Shown: piece by piece, positions 7,260 to 13,217 of the stretch
Layout: each line of letters begins with the position of its first letter
How positions within the stretch are numbered: the stretch's first letter is position 1
Assembly (NCBI GenBank): GCA_031178805.1
Contig: JAPSIJ010000030.1
Span: forward strand, 1 to 13,310
Direction of reading: 5' to 3'
Length of the DNA stretch: 13,310 nt
DNA from: Cellulomonas sp.
GTDB taxonomy: Bacteria; Actinomycetota; Actinomycetes; Actinomycetales; Cellulomonadaceae
Notes under the pieces: generated by a model
What the model was told of the DNA's origin: nothing
What the model saw: only the letters and a program-made list of their open reading frames with translations
Databases searched by the model: none
Made by a program: the position numbers and the translations under genes

Positions 7260-7275
7260 CCGCGTGATCACGCGG
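7260..7275. promoter_or_regulatory. Perfect 16-nt palindrome, possible operator
   Basis: CCGCGTGATCACGCGG is fully self-complementary, with no loop, and lies 52 nt after the DUF4012 stop and 128 nt before the LAVTG gene. A palindrome without a loop fits a dimeric regulator site better than a terminator, but neither role is shown. Confidence 0.35.
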
Positions 7276-7335
7276 AAGTTTCACCCTCTCCCCCCGCGCG
7301 CGGTCCGCCTCGACCCGTGCCTACCATGGGCGAAA

Positions 7336-7358
7336 TGTCCGATTTGTACGAATCGGAC
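7336..7358 (+). promoter_or_regulatory. TGTCC-repeat/palindromic operator upstream of the LAVTG gene
   Basis: Two 9-nt units TGTCCGATT (7336-7344) and TGTACGAAT (7345-7353) are followed by CGGAC. The arms GTCCGATT (7337-7344) and AATCGGAC (7351-7358) are perfectly complementary around a 6-nt spacer containing GTAC, giving a near-perfect 22-nt dyad. A possible -10, TACCAT (7322-7327), lies just upstream. The element aligns with that at 5391-5413 (TGTCCGNT, then TGT, ACG, TCGGACGA in the same order). It is likely bound by a common regulator, identity unknown. Confidence 0.5.
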
Positions 7359-7402
7359 GACGAATCGCGCGGCAACGGAGCCGGGCAGACGGAGGTGGGG
7401 AC

Positions 7403-8155
7403 ATGGCACTCCTGCGACGCACACTCGCCGGTCTCGTGATCGCTCTCGTGGCGGTCGGCGGAGGTGCTGCTCCTGCGCTCGCGGCGCCCGCGCCGGCCGC
7501 CTCCCTCGCGCCGGCGGTGGTCGGCGGCGACGACTGCCCGGATCCCGGAGCGGAGCCCGACGAGGGGTACGCGCCACCGGACCGCTGCGAGCTGCTGCTG
7601 CTCCTGGCGGACGCGGTCTGCCTGGAGGCGGCGCCGGTCCTCGACTACGCCGTCGAGCCGGTCGGCACCGCGGACGAGACGCTGACCCTCACCTGGGTCA
7701 ACCCCGACGGTGCGGACGTGGTGCAGACCGGGCTCCCGCTGTCCGGCCAGGTGTACTGGCCCGGCACCGTGGTGCGGGACGGCGTCGTGGTCGACTGGCC
7801 CGGGTGGCACCTGACCCCCGAGGGCACGTGGGCCGAGCACGACGCCTACGACTGGACCCGGCCGGGGGTGCAGGTGGTCCTCGAGGTGAACCCGGAGGTG
7901 TCCACCGTGCTGAGCTACCCGCCGGAGACGGCCGTGTGCGCCGGTCCGCCGCTGGAGTCCCGCGTCGCCGGGGTGACCACCGTGTCGGAGGTGCTGGCCG
8001 CAGGGGAGACCCGATCGTCGTCCGCCGTGTCGACGTCCTCCGCGGTGCTCGCCGTGACCGGCGCCGAGGCGGTGCCGCTGCTGGCCGGGGCGGCGCTGCT
8101 GGTGCTCGGCGGGGCGGCGCTGCTGCTCGCGCGGCGGCACCACCGGGCGCACTGA
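7403..8155 (+). CDS. Secreted cell-wall-anchored protein with LAVTG sorting signal
   Basis: A 250-residue surface protein. A Sec signal peptide is clear: MALLRRTLAGLVIALVAVGG followed by a stretch ending in ALA, with predicted cleavage near residue 27. The mature part contains four cysteines (DDCPDP, DRCEL, AVCLEA, AVCAGPP), two in the first conserved-looking block and one near the end, which may form disulfides outside the cell. The C-terminus is a canonical sorting signal: LAVTG at 216-220, a hydrophobic helix to about residue 243, then RRHHRAH. The LAxTG form is the type recognised by class E sortases of GC-rich actinobacteria; no sortase gene is in this window. The central domain is not recognised. 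ATG 7403 has a good ribosome binding site, GGAGG at 7391-7395. The upstream element shared with the DUF4012 gene suggests common regulation. Confidence 0.85.
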   Translation: MALLRRTLAGLVIALVAVGGGAAPALAAPAPAASLAPAVVGGDDCPDPGAEPDEGYAPPDRCELLLLLADAVCLEAAPVLDYAVEPVGTADETLTLTWVNPDGADVVQTGLPLSGQVYWPGTVVRDGVVVDWPGWHLTPEGTWAEHDAYDWTRPGVQVVLEVNPEVSTVLSYPPETAVCAGPPLESRVAGVTTVSEVLAAGETRSSSAVSTSSAVLAVTGAEAVPLLAGAALLVLGGAALLLARRHHRAH

Positions 8156-8169
8156 GGGTCCCGGCGGAC

Positions 8170-8187
8170 GAGCCCGGGGGCGGGCTC
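8170..8187. terminator. Hairpin between convergent LAVTG and serC genes
   Basis: GAGCCCG (8170-8176) and CGGGCTC (8181-8187) pair perfectly around a GGGG loop. It overlaps the serC stop codon and lies 14 nt after the LAVTG-gene stop, so it could terminate both convergent transcripts. Confidence 0.5.
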
Positions 8188-9322
8188 AGCCCAGGCGGTC
8201 GACCACGTGGTCGATGCAGGCCGTCAGGGCGAGCACGTCGTCCGGCTCGACCGCCGGGAACATCGCCACCCGCAGCTGGTTGCGGCCGAGCTTGCGGTAC
8301 GGGTCCACGTCGACGACGCCGTGCGCCCGCAGCACCGCGGCCACGGTCGGCGCCTCGATCTCCGGTGCGAGGTCGATGGTGCCGACCACGGGGGACCGCT
8401 GGCCGGGGTCCGCGACGAACGGGGTCGCCCAGTCGCGGGCCTCGGCCCAGCCGTACAGGTGGCCGGCGGACGTGGCGGTCCGCTCGGCGCACCAGGCGAG
8501 CCCGCCGTTGGCGAGCATCCAGTCGACCTGCTCGGCCAGCAGCACCAGCGTCGCGATCGCCGGGGTGTTCAGGGTCTGGTCGGCGCGCGCGTTCTGCACG
8601 GCCGTGGTGAGGGAGAGGAACTCCGGCACCCACCGGCCCGAGGACTCGACGCGGGCGGCGCGCTCGACGGCGGCGGGGGACAGCGCGGCGAGCCAGAGGC
8701 CGCCGTCGGAGGCGAACGACTTCTGCGGCGCGAAGTAGTAGGCGTCGGTCTGCGCGACGTCCACGGCGAGCCCGCCGGCCGCCGAGGTCGCGTCCACGAG
8801 CACCAGGGCGCCCTGGTCCGCGGAGCCCGGCACCCGGCGCACGGGGGCGACGGCACCGGTCGAGGTCTCGTTGTGCGGCCAGGCGTACACGTCGACGCCG
8901 TCGACGGCGGCCGGCACCGCGGAGGTGCCCGCGGGCACCTCGGTGACCACCGGGTCGCCGAGGAACGGCGCCCGCCGGGCGGCGGCGGCGAACTTCGCGC
9001 CGAACTCGCCGAACACCGCGTGCGCGGACCGCTGCTCGACCAGGCACAGCGTCGCCAGGTCCCAGAACGCGGTGGAGCCGCCGTTGCCGAGCGCGATCTC
9101 GTACCCGTCCGGCAGCCCGAGCAGCTCGGCCAGGCCCGCGCGCACCCGGCCGACCAGGGAGCGCACCGGCGCCTGGCGGTGCGAGGTGCCCAGCAGGGTC
9201 CGCCCGGCCGCCGTGAGCGCGCGCACCTGGGCGTCGCGCACCTTGGCCGGCCCGGAGCCGAACCGGCCGTCCGAGGGCAGCAGGTGGGCCGGGATCGTCA
9301 CGGGGGCGCCGGGCGTCGTCAC
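8186..9322 (-). CDS. serC: Phosphoserine aminotransferase (mycobacterial type)
   Basis: A cytoplasmic PLP enzyme that converts 3-phosphohydroxypyruvate and glutamate to O-phosphoserine, the second step of serine biosynthesis; the family can also serve pyridoxal phosphate synthesis. The 378-residue length and the opening IPAHLLPSDGRFGSGPAKVR match actinobacterial SerC rather than the E. coli form. The PLP-binding lysine is Lys201 in YYFAPQKSFASDGG, and Asp177 in VLVDATSAAGG should contact the pyridine nitrogen. WPHNETSTGA (148-157) and ELLGLPDGYEIALGNGGSTAF are further family blocks. GTG 9322 is chosen because the conserved sequence starts right after it; GTG 9331 is a close alternative. No ribosome binding site is present and a TATCGT -10 lies just upstream, suggesting a leaderless mRNA. 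Divergent from dtxR. Confidence 0.93.
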   Translation of the reverse strand: MTTPGAPVTIPAHLLPSDGRFGSGPAKVRDAQVRALTAAGRTLLGTSHRQAPVRSLVGRVRAGLAELLGLPDGYEIALGNGGSTAFWDLATLCLVEQRSAHAVFGEFGAKFAAAARRAPFLGDPVVTEVPAGTSAVPAAVDGVDVYAWPHNETSTGAVAPVRRVPGSADQGALVLVDATSAAGGLAVDVAQTDAYYFAPQKSFASDGGLWLAALSPAAVERAARVESSGRWVPEFLSLTTAVQNARADQTLNTPAIATLVLLAEQVDWMLANGGLAWCAERTATSAGHLYGWAEARDWATPFVADPGQRSPVVGTIDLAPEIEAPTVAAVLRAHGVVDVDPYRKLGRNQLRVAMFPAVEPDDVLALTACIDHVVDRLG

Positions 9323-9329
9323 GCGCCGC

Positions 9330-9335
9330 ACGATA
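9330..9335 (-). promoter_or_regulatory. Candidate -10 for serC (leaderless transcript)
   Basis: TATCGT on the minus strand places the predicted transcription start about 7 nt downstream, at or next to GTG 9322. With no ribosome binding site in front of that GTG, a leaderless mRNA is the simplest reading. No clear -35. Confidence 0.35.
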
Positions 9336-9367
9336 CGCGGGCGGGTCCCGCCCGCGCCGGAGCCGAC

Positions 9368-9373
9368 TAGCCT
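9368..9373 (+). promoter_or_regulatory. Candidate -10 for dtxR
   Basis: TAGCCT matches TAnnnT and would give a start near 9380 and a leader of about 33 nt containing the ribosome binding site AGGAGAG (9397-9403). A 10-nt palindrome CGGACGTCCG (9379-9388) sits at the expected start point and may be an operator. No DtxR-type iron box is recognisable. Confidence 0.4.
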
Positions 9374-9412
9374 GTGGACGGACGTCCGCGCACGACAGGA
9401 GAGGGCACCGGC

Positions 9413-10111
9413 GTGAGTGACCTGATCGACACGACCGAGATGTATCTGAAGACGATCTACGAGCTCACCGAGGAGGGGATCACCCCGCTGCGCGCCCGGA
9501 TCGCCGAGCGCCTGGGCCACAGCGGCCCCACGGTGTCGCAGACCGTCGCCCGGATGGAGCGCGACGGCCTGCTGGTCGTGTCCGGGGACCGGCACCTGGA
9601 GCTGACCGAGGTCGGCGCCACGAAGGCGATGCGCGTGATGCGCAAGCACCGGCTGGCCGAGCGCCTGCTGGTCGACGTCATCGGGCTGGACTGGGAGTAC
9701 GTGCACGAGGAGGCGTGCCGCTGGGAGCACGTGATGAGCGAGCGCGTCGAGCGGCGCCTGGCCGGGCTGCTGGACCACCCGCACTTCGACCCCTACGGCA
9801 ACCCGATCCCGGGCCTGGAGGAGATCGGCGAGGAGCGGACCCCGGTGGGCTTCCTCGACGGCGTGGAGTCCGTCGTCGCGGCGGCCACCACGGCCGGCGG
9901 GTCGACCAAGGGCACCGTCGCGCGGCTGGGCGAGCCGCTGCAGACCGACGTGGAGCTGCTGGCGCGGCTGGCGCAGGCAGGCGTGCGGCCCGGCGCGGAG
10001 GTCGCGGTGGAGAAGAACGGCGGGACCGTCACGGTCGGCGTCGCCGGCGCGGAGACGGTCCTGGACCTGCCGCAGGAGATCGCCCGGCACGTGTTCCTCC
10101 GCTCCTCCTGA
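9413..10111 (+). CDS. DtxR/IdeR family metal-dependent transcriptional repressor
   Basis: A 232-residue regulator of the same length and architecture as DtxR/IdeR: winged helix-turn-helix (about 1-70), metal-binding and dimerisation domain (about 71-140) and an SH3-like C-terminal domain (about 150-225, from GTVARLGEP on). The residue numbering coincides with DtxR. Primary site ligands are Met10, Cys102, Glu105 and His106, and ancillary site ligands are His79, Glu83 and His98; all are present, so the protein should be metal-responsive. Family members bind Fe2+ (or Mn2+) and repress uptake and siderophore genes. Cys102 favours the iron-responsive DtxR/IdeR type over MntR. GTG 9413 is preferred over an upstream GTG at 9374 because it has a ribosome binding site (AGGAGAG, 9397-9403) and gives the family N-terminus DLIDTTEMYLKTIYEL. 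Divergent from serC; followed by a strong hairpin. Confidence 0.93.
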   Translation: MSDLIDTTEMYLKTIYELTEEGITPLRARIAERLGHSGPTVSQTVARMERDGLLVVSGDRHLELTEVGATKAMRVMRKHRLAERLLVDVIGLDWEYVHEEACRWEHVMSERVERRLAGLLDHPHFDPYGNPIPGLEEIGEERTPVGFLDGVESVVAAATTAGGSTKGTVARLGEPLQTDVELLARLAQAGVRPGAEVAVEKNGGTVTVGVAGAETVLDLPQEIARHVFLRSS

Positions 10112-10150
10112 CCGGCGCGTCGCCCGGCGGGGCGACGACGGGCGGCCGAC

Positions 10151-10187
10151 GGGCCCCGCGGTGTGGCGTACGCCACGCGCGGGGCCC
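10151..10187 (+). terminator. Strong hairpin terminator after dtxR
   Basis: Outer stem of 10 bp, GGGCCCCGCG (10151-10160) with 10178-10187, and an inner 6-bp stem, GTGGCG (10163-10168) with CGCCAC (10171-10176), separated by a small internal loop. No T-tract. It lies 40 nt after the dtxR stop. Confidence 0.6.
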
Positions 10188-10256
10188 GCGCGCGTCGTGT
10201 GACCTGCGGGTCCCTGTCGTGGCAGGTGAGCGTTCCCACGGGGCGGGGAAACGGAT

Positions 10257-10273
10257 CGTGACCGGAACGTGAC
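10257..10273 (-). promoter_or_regulatory. Paired GTCACG direct repeat, MtrA-box-like
   Basis: Read on the minus strand, GTCACG, a 5-nt spacer and GTCACG form a direct repeat with an 11-nt period, overlapping the -35 of the NlpC/P60 promoter. In Mycobacterium and Corynebacterium the response regulator MtrA binds spaced direct repeats of this general type (GTCACA/GTAACA) near peptidoglycan hydrolase genes. The match is inexact, so this is an inference. Confidence 0.35.
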
Positions 10274-10298
10274 AATGGGCTCGGCGGTCGGGTACGGT
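10269..10298 (+). promoter_or_regulatory. Promoter of the NlpC/P60 gene
   Basis: -35 GTGACA (10269-10274) and -10 TACGGT (10293-10298) with an 18-nt spacer fit the housekeeping actinobacterial pattern. The predicted start near 10305 gives a leader of about 235 nt, long enough to hold the riboswitch. Confidence 0.55.
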
Positions 10299-10366
10299 CG
10301 GTCTCGCTCGACGGAACCCTCCTCCGTCAGAGCCCTTGGACGGTACGCCGAGCCCTTGCCGCCGCC

Positions 10367-10530
10367 CTTGGTCCGATCCAGCTCGCCGGCAGGGGCGGGG
10401 GAACCAATTGCGGGCACCGTCTCGACGGTGTCCTTGGGGTGAAGCCGTGCGGTGCGACCGGTCTCCGGGAGCGCAGCACGGCCGGGTATCTCCAACCCGA
10501 ACCCGACAGCTCACCTCGTAGGCGCCAGGA
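10367..10530 (+). ncRNA. ydaO/yuaA-type c-di-AMP riboswitch
   Basis: The leader has the conserved blocks of the ydaO aptamer in the right order: GGGGCGGGGGAACCAA (10392-10407), CCTTGGGGTGAA (10431-10442), GGGTATCTCCAACCCGAA (10484-10501) and CCGACAGCTCACCTCGTAGG (10503-10522). Variable hairpins lie between (e.g. CACCGTCTCGACGGTG at 10415-10430). This riboswitch binds cyclic di-AMP and usually turns off downstream expression; in actinobacteria it commonly precedes cell-wall hydrolase genes (NlpC/P60, Rpf). The aptamer's 3' end runs to the ribosome binding site AGGAGAGG (10527-10534), so ligand binding could control translation initiation by occluding it; no separate expression-platform terminator is obvious. 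The 5' boundary is approximate. Confidence 0.9.
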
Positions 10531-10540
10531 GAGGCTGTTC

Positions 10541-11326
10541 GTGACCGCTAGTGCTGTGCGCGCCCGACACCGTTCGGCGCGGCGCCCCGTCACCCCCCTG
10601 ACCGACCTCGCGACCGCCGCGACGGGCTCCATCGCCCTCGCCGGTCGCCGCACCGCCGTCGTCGCGGCGTCCTCGGGCCTCATGGTCTCGATGGTCGCGG
10701 CGAACCCGGCCGTCGCCGCGACCAGCTCGAACGAGCAGGCGGCGCTGCCGGCGGTGGACACCACCGCGCTGACCGCCTCGGCGAAGACGGCCCTCGAGAC
10801 CGCCCCCGTGGTGACGGCCCCGGCCGACGCCGCGTGGACGTTCGAGGCCCCCGCCGTCACCGCGGTCGTGCCCGAGCCGGAGCCCGAGCCGGAGCCGGAG
10901 CCCGTCGTCTCCCGCAGCAGCCAGCGCGCGACGGCCGAGGCCGCCACCGCCGCGCCGGCCGTCGAGGCCGCCGCCGCCGTCCCGCAGTCGGTCGCCGGCA
11001 ACGCGGTCCTCGAGGTCGCGGCCCGCTACGTGGGCACCCCGTACGTCTCCGGCGGCACCACGCCCGCCGGGTTCGACTGCTCGGGCTTCGTGTCCTACGT
11101 CTACGCCCAGCTCGGCATCTCGCTGCCGCGCACGTCGTCCGCCATCAAGGCGGCCGGCACCGTGGTCTCCGCCGCCGAGGCCCAGCCCGGCGACCTGATC
11201 TGGACCCCCGGGCACATCTCGATCTACGCCGGCGGCGACCAGCAGATCGACGCCCCGCGCCCCGGCAAGACGGTGCAGTTCCGCGGCATCTGGCAGAGCA
11301 ACCCGACGTTCATCCGCGTCGGCTGA
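10541..11326 (+). CDS. Secreted NlpC/P60 peptidoglycan endopeptidase
   Basis: A 261-residue secreted cysteine peptidase that cleaves stem-peptide bonds in peptidoglycan, as in daughter-cell separation or wall remodelling. A signal peptide with a long basic N-region precedes the hydrophobic core (about 38-55), with cleavage near NPAVAA (60). A linker follows, with a Pro-Glu repeat PEPEPEPEPEP (111-121), and the NlpC/P60 domain occupies about 150-261. The catalytic set is Cys180 in FDCSGFVSYVY, His225 in PGHISIYAGG and probably Asp237 in QIDAPRPGKTV. The GTG start at 10541 is set by the ribosome binding site AGGAGAGG (10527-10534) and the signal-peptide context; the frame is open further upstream, but that part is riboswitch. 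Expression is likely controlled by c-di-AMP, and possibly by an MtrA-like regulator. A strong terminator follows, so it is monocistronic. No SH3 or LysM wall-binding module is seen. Confidence 0.92.
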   Translation: MTASAVRARHRSARRPVTPLTDLATAATGSIALAGRRTAVVAASSGLMVSMVAANPAVAATSSNEQAALPAVDTTALTASAKTALETAPVVTAPADAAWTFEAPAVTAVVPEPEPEPEPEPVVSRSSQRATAEAATAAPAVEAAAAVPQSVAGNAVLEVAARYVGTPYVSGGTTPAGFDCSGFVSYVYAQLGISLPRTSSAIKAAGTVVSAAEAQPGDLIWTPGHISIYAGGDQQIDAPRPGKTVQFRGIWQSNPTFIRVG

Positions 11327-11348
11327 GGCTCCCGCCCGCAGCACCCCT

Positions 11349-11387
11349 CCGAGACCCCCACGGCCCGCGCGGCCGTGGGGGTCTCGG
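11349..11387 (+). terminator. Strong terminator after the NlpC/P60 gene
   Basis: A perfect 17-bp stem (11349-11365 with 11371-11387; arm begins CCGAGACCCCCACGGCC) has a 5-nt loop CGCGC, 22 nt after the stop. No T-tract follows. Confidence 0.8.
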
Positions 11388-11435
11388 CGTCCCGGGGCAG
11401 CCACCGGCGGCGGCGCGCGTGACCCCGGGCACAAA

Positions 11436-11457
11436 GACCGGGCCGATCCGGCCCCGG
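11436..11457 (+). other. Second hairpin in the gap before the HNH gene
   Basis: A 9-bp stem with one bulged C and a 3-nt loop (ACCGGGCCG against CGGCCCCGGT). It lies between the NlpC/P60 terminator and the HNH ribosome binding site. It may be a second terminator or part of a 5' leader; the rest of 11388-11535 shows nothing clear apart from a possible -10, TACCCT (11464-11469). Confidence 0.35.
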
Positions 11458-11546
11458 TGCGCGTACCCTGCTCTTGCTTGCCGCTATGCCTCCCCCAGCG
11501 GGCCCGGACAGCCAGACGGGTCCCCGACCTGGTCTAGGAGTACGCC

Positions 11547-12053
11547 GTGCTGCTGCCCGCGCCACCCAGGACGCTGCTCCTGAACGCCAGCCTCGAACCG
11601 CTCTGCGTCGTCACCGTGCCGCGGGCCGTCACGCTCGTGATGTCCGGCAAGGCCACCGTCCTGGAGTCCGACGGCCGCCTGCTGCACTCCGAGCACACCG
11701 CGCTGCCGGTGCCCGTGGTGCTGTCCCTCACCCGGTACGTGCACGTGCCGGTGCGCCGCCCGCTGCCGCCCACCCGCCGGACGGTGCTGCAGCGGGACGA
11801 CCACCGGTGCGCCTACTGCGGCGCGCACGCCGACACCGTGGACCACGTGCACCCGCGCTCCCGCGGCGGGCGGCACGAGTGGGGGAACGTCGTCGCGGCG
11901 TGCCGCCGGTGCAACCACCGCAAGGCCGACCACCTGCTGCACGAGATCGGCTGGGAGCTGCGCTGGACCCCGCGGGCGCCGCGCGGGCTGCACGCGTTCC
12001 TGCGCGGCGCGGCGGTCGACGAGCCGGCCTGGTCGGCGTACCTCGCGGCCTGA
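11547..12053 (+). CDS. HNH endonuclease-family protein (conserved actinobacterial/cyanobacterial type)
   Basis: A 168-residue protein of a widely conserved family of unknown cellular role. The N-terminal half LLLNASLEPLCVVTVPRAVT, followed by a Lys-Ala block (residues 9-40), is characteristic and distinct from restriction enzymes. The C-terminal half holds an HNH nuclease fold with a zinc ribbon: Cys88/Cys91 in CAYCG, Asp99-His100 in TVDHVHPRSRGG, Asn114 in WGNVVAACRRC, Cys119/Cys122 and His124 in CNHRK. All catalytic and zinc positions are intact, so metal-dependent DNA cleavage is plausible; the substrate is unknown. GTG 11547 has a good ribosome binding site, AGGAG (11536-11540). Monocistronic between a terminator and the stress-protein gene. 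No intron, intein or toxin partner is nearby, so a housekeeping DNA repair or processing role is more likely than a mobile homing one. Confidence 0.88.
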   Translation: MLLPAPPRTLLLNASLEPLCVVTVPRAVTLVMSGKATVLESDGRLLHSEHTALPVPVVLSLTRYVHVPVRRPLPPTRRTVLQRDDHRCAYCGAHADTVDHVHPRSRGGRHEWGNVVAACRRCNHRKADHLLHEIGWELRWTPRAPRGLHAFLRGAAVDEPAWSAYLAA

Positions 12054-12200
12054 CCGCGCGCCACCGCCGCGCCTGGACCCGGGTCGCGGGAGCCGCGGGT
12101 CAAAGGATTCTCCAAGTCCGCCCCACGTCCGCCCCCGCGGGAGGTGCGGAACGGGCATGATCGGGGGCACACTGGGGGTGCGCCGAAGGAGGTCACAGCG

Positions 12201-13172
12201 ATGAAGCAGGACGCGGAGATCCTGGTCGGGGTGGACGGGTCGGCGGCGAGCATGCACGCCCTCGACTGGGCGGCGGCGGAGGCCCGCACGCGGCACCGCC
12301 CGCTGCACGTGGTGTGCTCGTACACGCTGCCCTCGTTCACGGCCGCCTCGCTCGACGGCGGGTACGCCGCCCTCGACGACACCGCCATCCAGCAGGGCGC
12401 CCGCGCCGTGCTGGCCGAGGCCCGGCAGCGGGTGCAGGGCGGCGACCTCGAGATCACCACGACGGTCGCCACGGGCGACGCCGCCGCGGTGCTCGTCGAG
12501 ATGTCGCGCGACGCCTCGCTCGCCGTGGTCGGCACCCGCGGCAAGGGCGGGTTCGCCGACCGGCTGCTCGGCACGGTGTCGTCCACGCTGCCCGCGCACG
12601 CCTTCTGCCCGACCGTCGTGGTCCCGCTGCGCGACCAGCGGCGCGGCGGCGTCGTGCCCACGGACGAGTCGGCCCCGGTCGTGCGGCCCGTGCGCCGGAT
12701 GATCGTCGGCGTCGACGGCTCCCCGCAGGCCGACCTGGCGCTGCGGCACGCGATCGCCGAGGCGCAGGCCTGGGGCGCCGAGCTCACCGCCGTCGCCGGG
12801 GTGCCGGTCGGCAGCGGCTCCGGCGTCATGGCGTGGCTGCCGGCGACCGTCGACCAGACCCAGATCCTCGCCGACGTGACCGAGGGGCTCAACGTCGTCG
12901 TCGACCGCGCGCTCGCCGACCACCCCGGGTTCACGGTCCGCCGGCACGTGCTCGACGGCACCGGCGCGGAGCTGCTCACCGAGTTCTCCACGGCCACCGA
13001 CCTGATCGTGGTCGGGTCGCGCGGGCGCGGCGGGTTCACCGGCCTGCTGCTCGGCTCCACCAGCCAGGCGGTGCTGCACCACGCGGCCTGCCCGGTGATG
13101 GTCGTGACCAACCGGTGCGCGGAGCGGGTCGGAGCCGGCGGTGCGGCGCAGGGGGAGCAGGCGGCGGGCTGA
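12201..13172 (+). CDS. Tandem-domain universal stress protein (UspA family)
   Basis: A 323-residue cytoplasmic protein with two UspA domains (about 5-148 and 165-308), as in the long actinobacterial stress proteins of the Rv2623 type. Each domain opens with a Walker-like strand: ILVGVDGSAAS (7-17) and MIVGVDGSPQA (167-177). Each ends with the ATP-binding G-2x-G-9x-G(S/T) motif: GTRGKGGFADRLLGTVSS starting at Gly111 and GSRGRGGFTGLLLGSTSQ starting at Gly272. Both sites look intact, so the protein should bind ATP. Homologues are induced by hypoxia, stationary phase and stress. The ATG is fixed by AAGGAGG (12186-12192), 8 nt upstream. A weak -10, CATGAT (12156-12161), is possible; no hypoxia-regulator (DosR-type) box is convincing. 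The low-complexity Gly/Ala/Gln tail of about 12 residues is probably disordered. Confidence 0.93.
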   Translation: MKQDAEILVGVDGSAASMHALDWAAAEARTRHRPLHVVCSYTLPSFTAASLDGGYAALDDTAIQQGARAVLAEARQRVQGGDLEITTTVATGDAAAVLVEMSRDASLAVVGTRGKGGFADRLLGTVSSTLPAHAFCPTVVVPLRDQRRGGVVPTDESAPVVRPVRRMIVGVDGSPQADLALRHAIAEAQAWGAELTAVAGVPVGSGSGVMAWLPATVDQTQILADVTEGLNVVVDRALADHPGFTVRRHVLDGTGAELLTEFSTATDLIVVGSRGRGGFTGLLLGSTSQAVLHHAACPVMVVTNRCAERVGAGGAAQGEQAAG

Positions 13173-13195
13173 TCCCGGGCTGGCCGATCCCGGGC
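13171..13195 (+). repeat. Short direct repeat at the 3' end of the stress-protein gene
   Basis: GATCCCGGGC occurs at 13171-13180 and again at 13186-13195, the first overlapping the stop codon. A short hairpin (GGCCC 13203-13207 with GGGCC 13211-13215) follows. These may help end convergent transcription; weak evidence. Confidence 0.3.
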
Positions 13196-13217
13196 GGGCC
13201 CCGGCCCGGCGGGCCGC

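Larger units (their letters stand above)
7209..7402. other. Intergenic region between the DUF4012 and LAVTG genes
   Basis: It holds a palindrome overlapping the DUF4012 stop (GACGGGCCCGTC, 7207-7218), a second perfect palindrome (7260-7275), the TGTCC-repeat element (7336-7358) and a ribosome binding site (7391-7395). No gene is supported here. Confidence 0.6.
10112..10540. other. 429-nt intergenic region between dtxR and the NlpC/P60 gene
   Basis: It contains, in order, the dtxR terminator hairpin (10151-10187), a paired GTCACG element (10257-10273), a promoter (10269-10298), a leader of about 235 nt with a c-di-AMP riboswitch (about 10367-10530) and the ribosome binding site of the next gene. 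The early leader (10305-10366) has three CCCTTG copies, which are not otherwise explained. No protein gene is supported. Confidence 0.7.

Noticed and set aside
7335..7439. Small frame starting MSDLYESDDES over the TGTCC element (and a similar MSGMSRSDDG at 5390)
   Set aside because: The similarity of the two peptides follows from the repeated DNA element. Codon third positions are AT-rich, unlike real genes here, there is no ribosome binding site, and both run into the following genes out of frame. Treated as a DNA regulatory motif.
9374..9412. Longer dtxR start at GTG 9374
   Set aside because: No ribosome binding site; GTG 9413 gives exact agreement with DtxR residue numbering (Met10, Cys102).
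9340..9412. Search for a DtxR iron box between serC and dtxR
   Set aside because: No TTAGGTTAG-type palindrome is present; only a short CGGACGTCCG palindrome, which is common in such GC-rich DNA.
9323..10495. Upstream extension of the serC frame on the minus strand through dtxR to the riboswitch
   Set aside because: The extension is antisense to dtxR, which has a complete metal-ligand set; the conserved SerC sequence begins at GTG 9322.
10439..10540. Upstream extension of the NlpC/P60 frame
   Set aside because: These bases are the conserved c-di-AMP aptamer; the ribosome binding site and signal peptide place the start at 10541.
12099..12122. Possible DosR-type hypoxia box upstream of the stress-protein gene (GGTCAAAGGA, CCAAGTCC)
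   Set aside because: The two halves are not convincingly complementary and lack the GGGACT/AGTCCC core.
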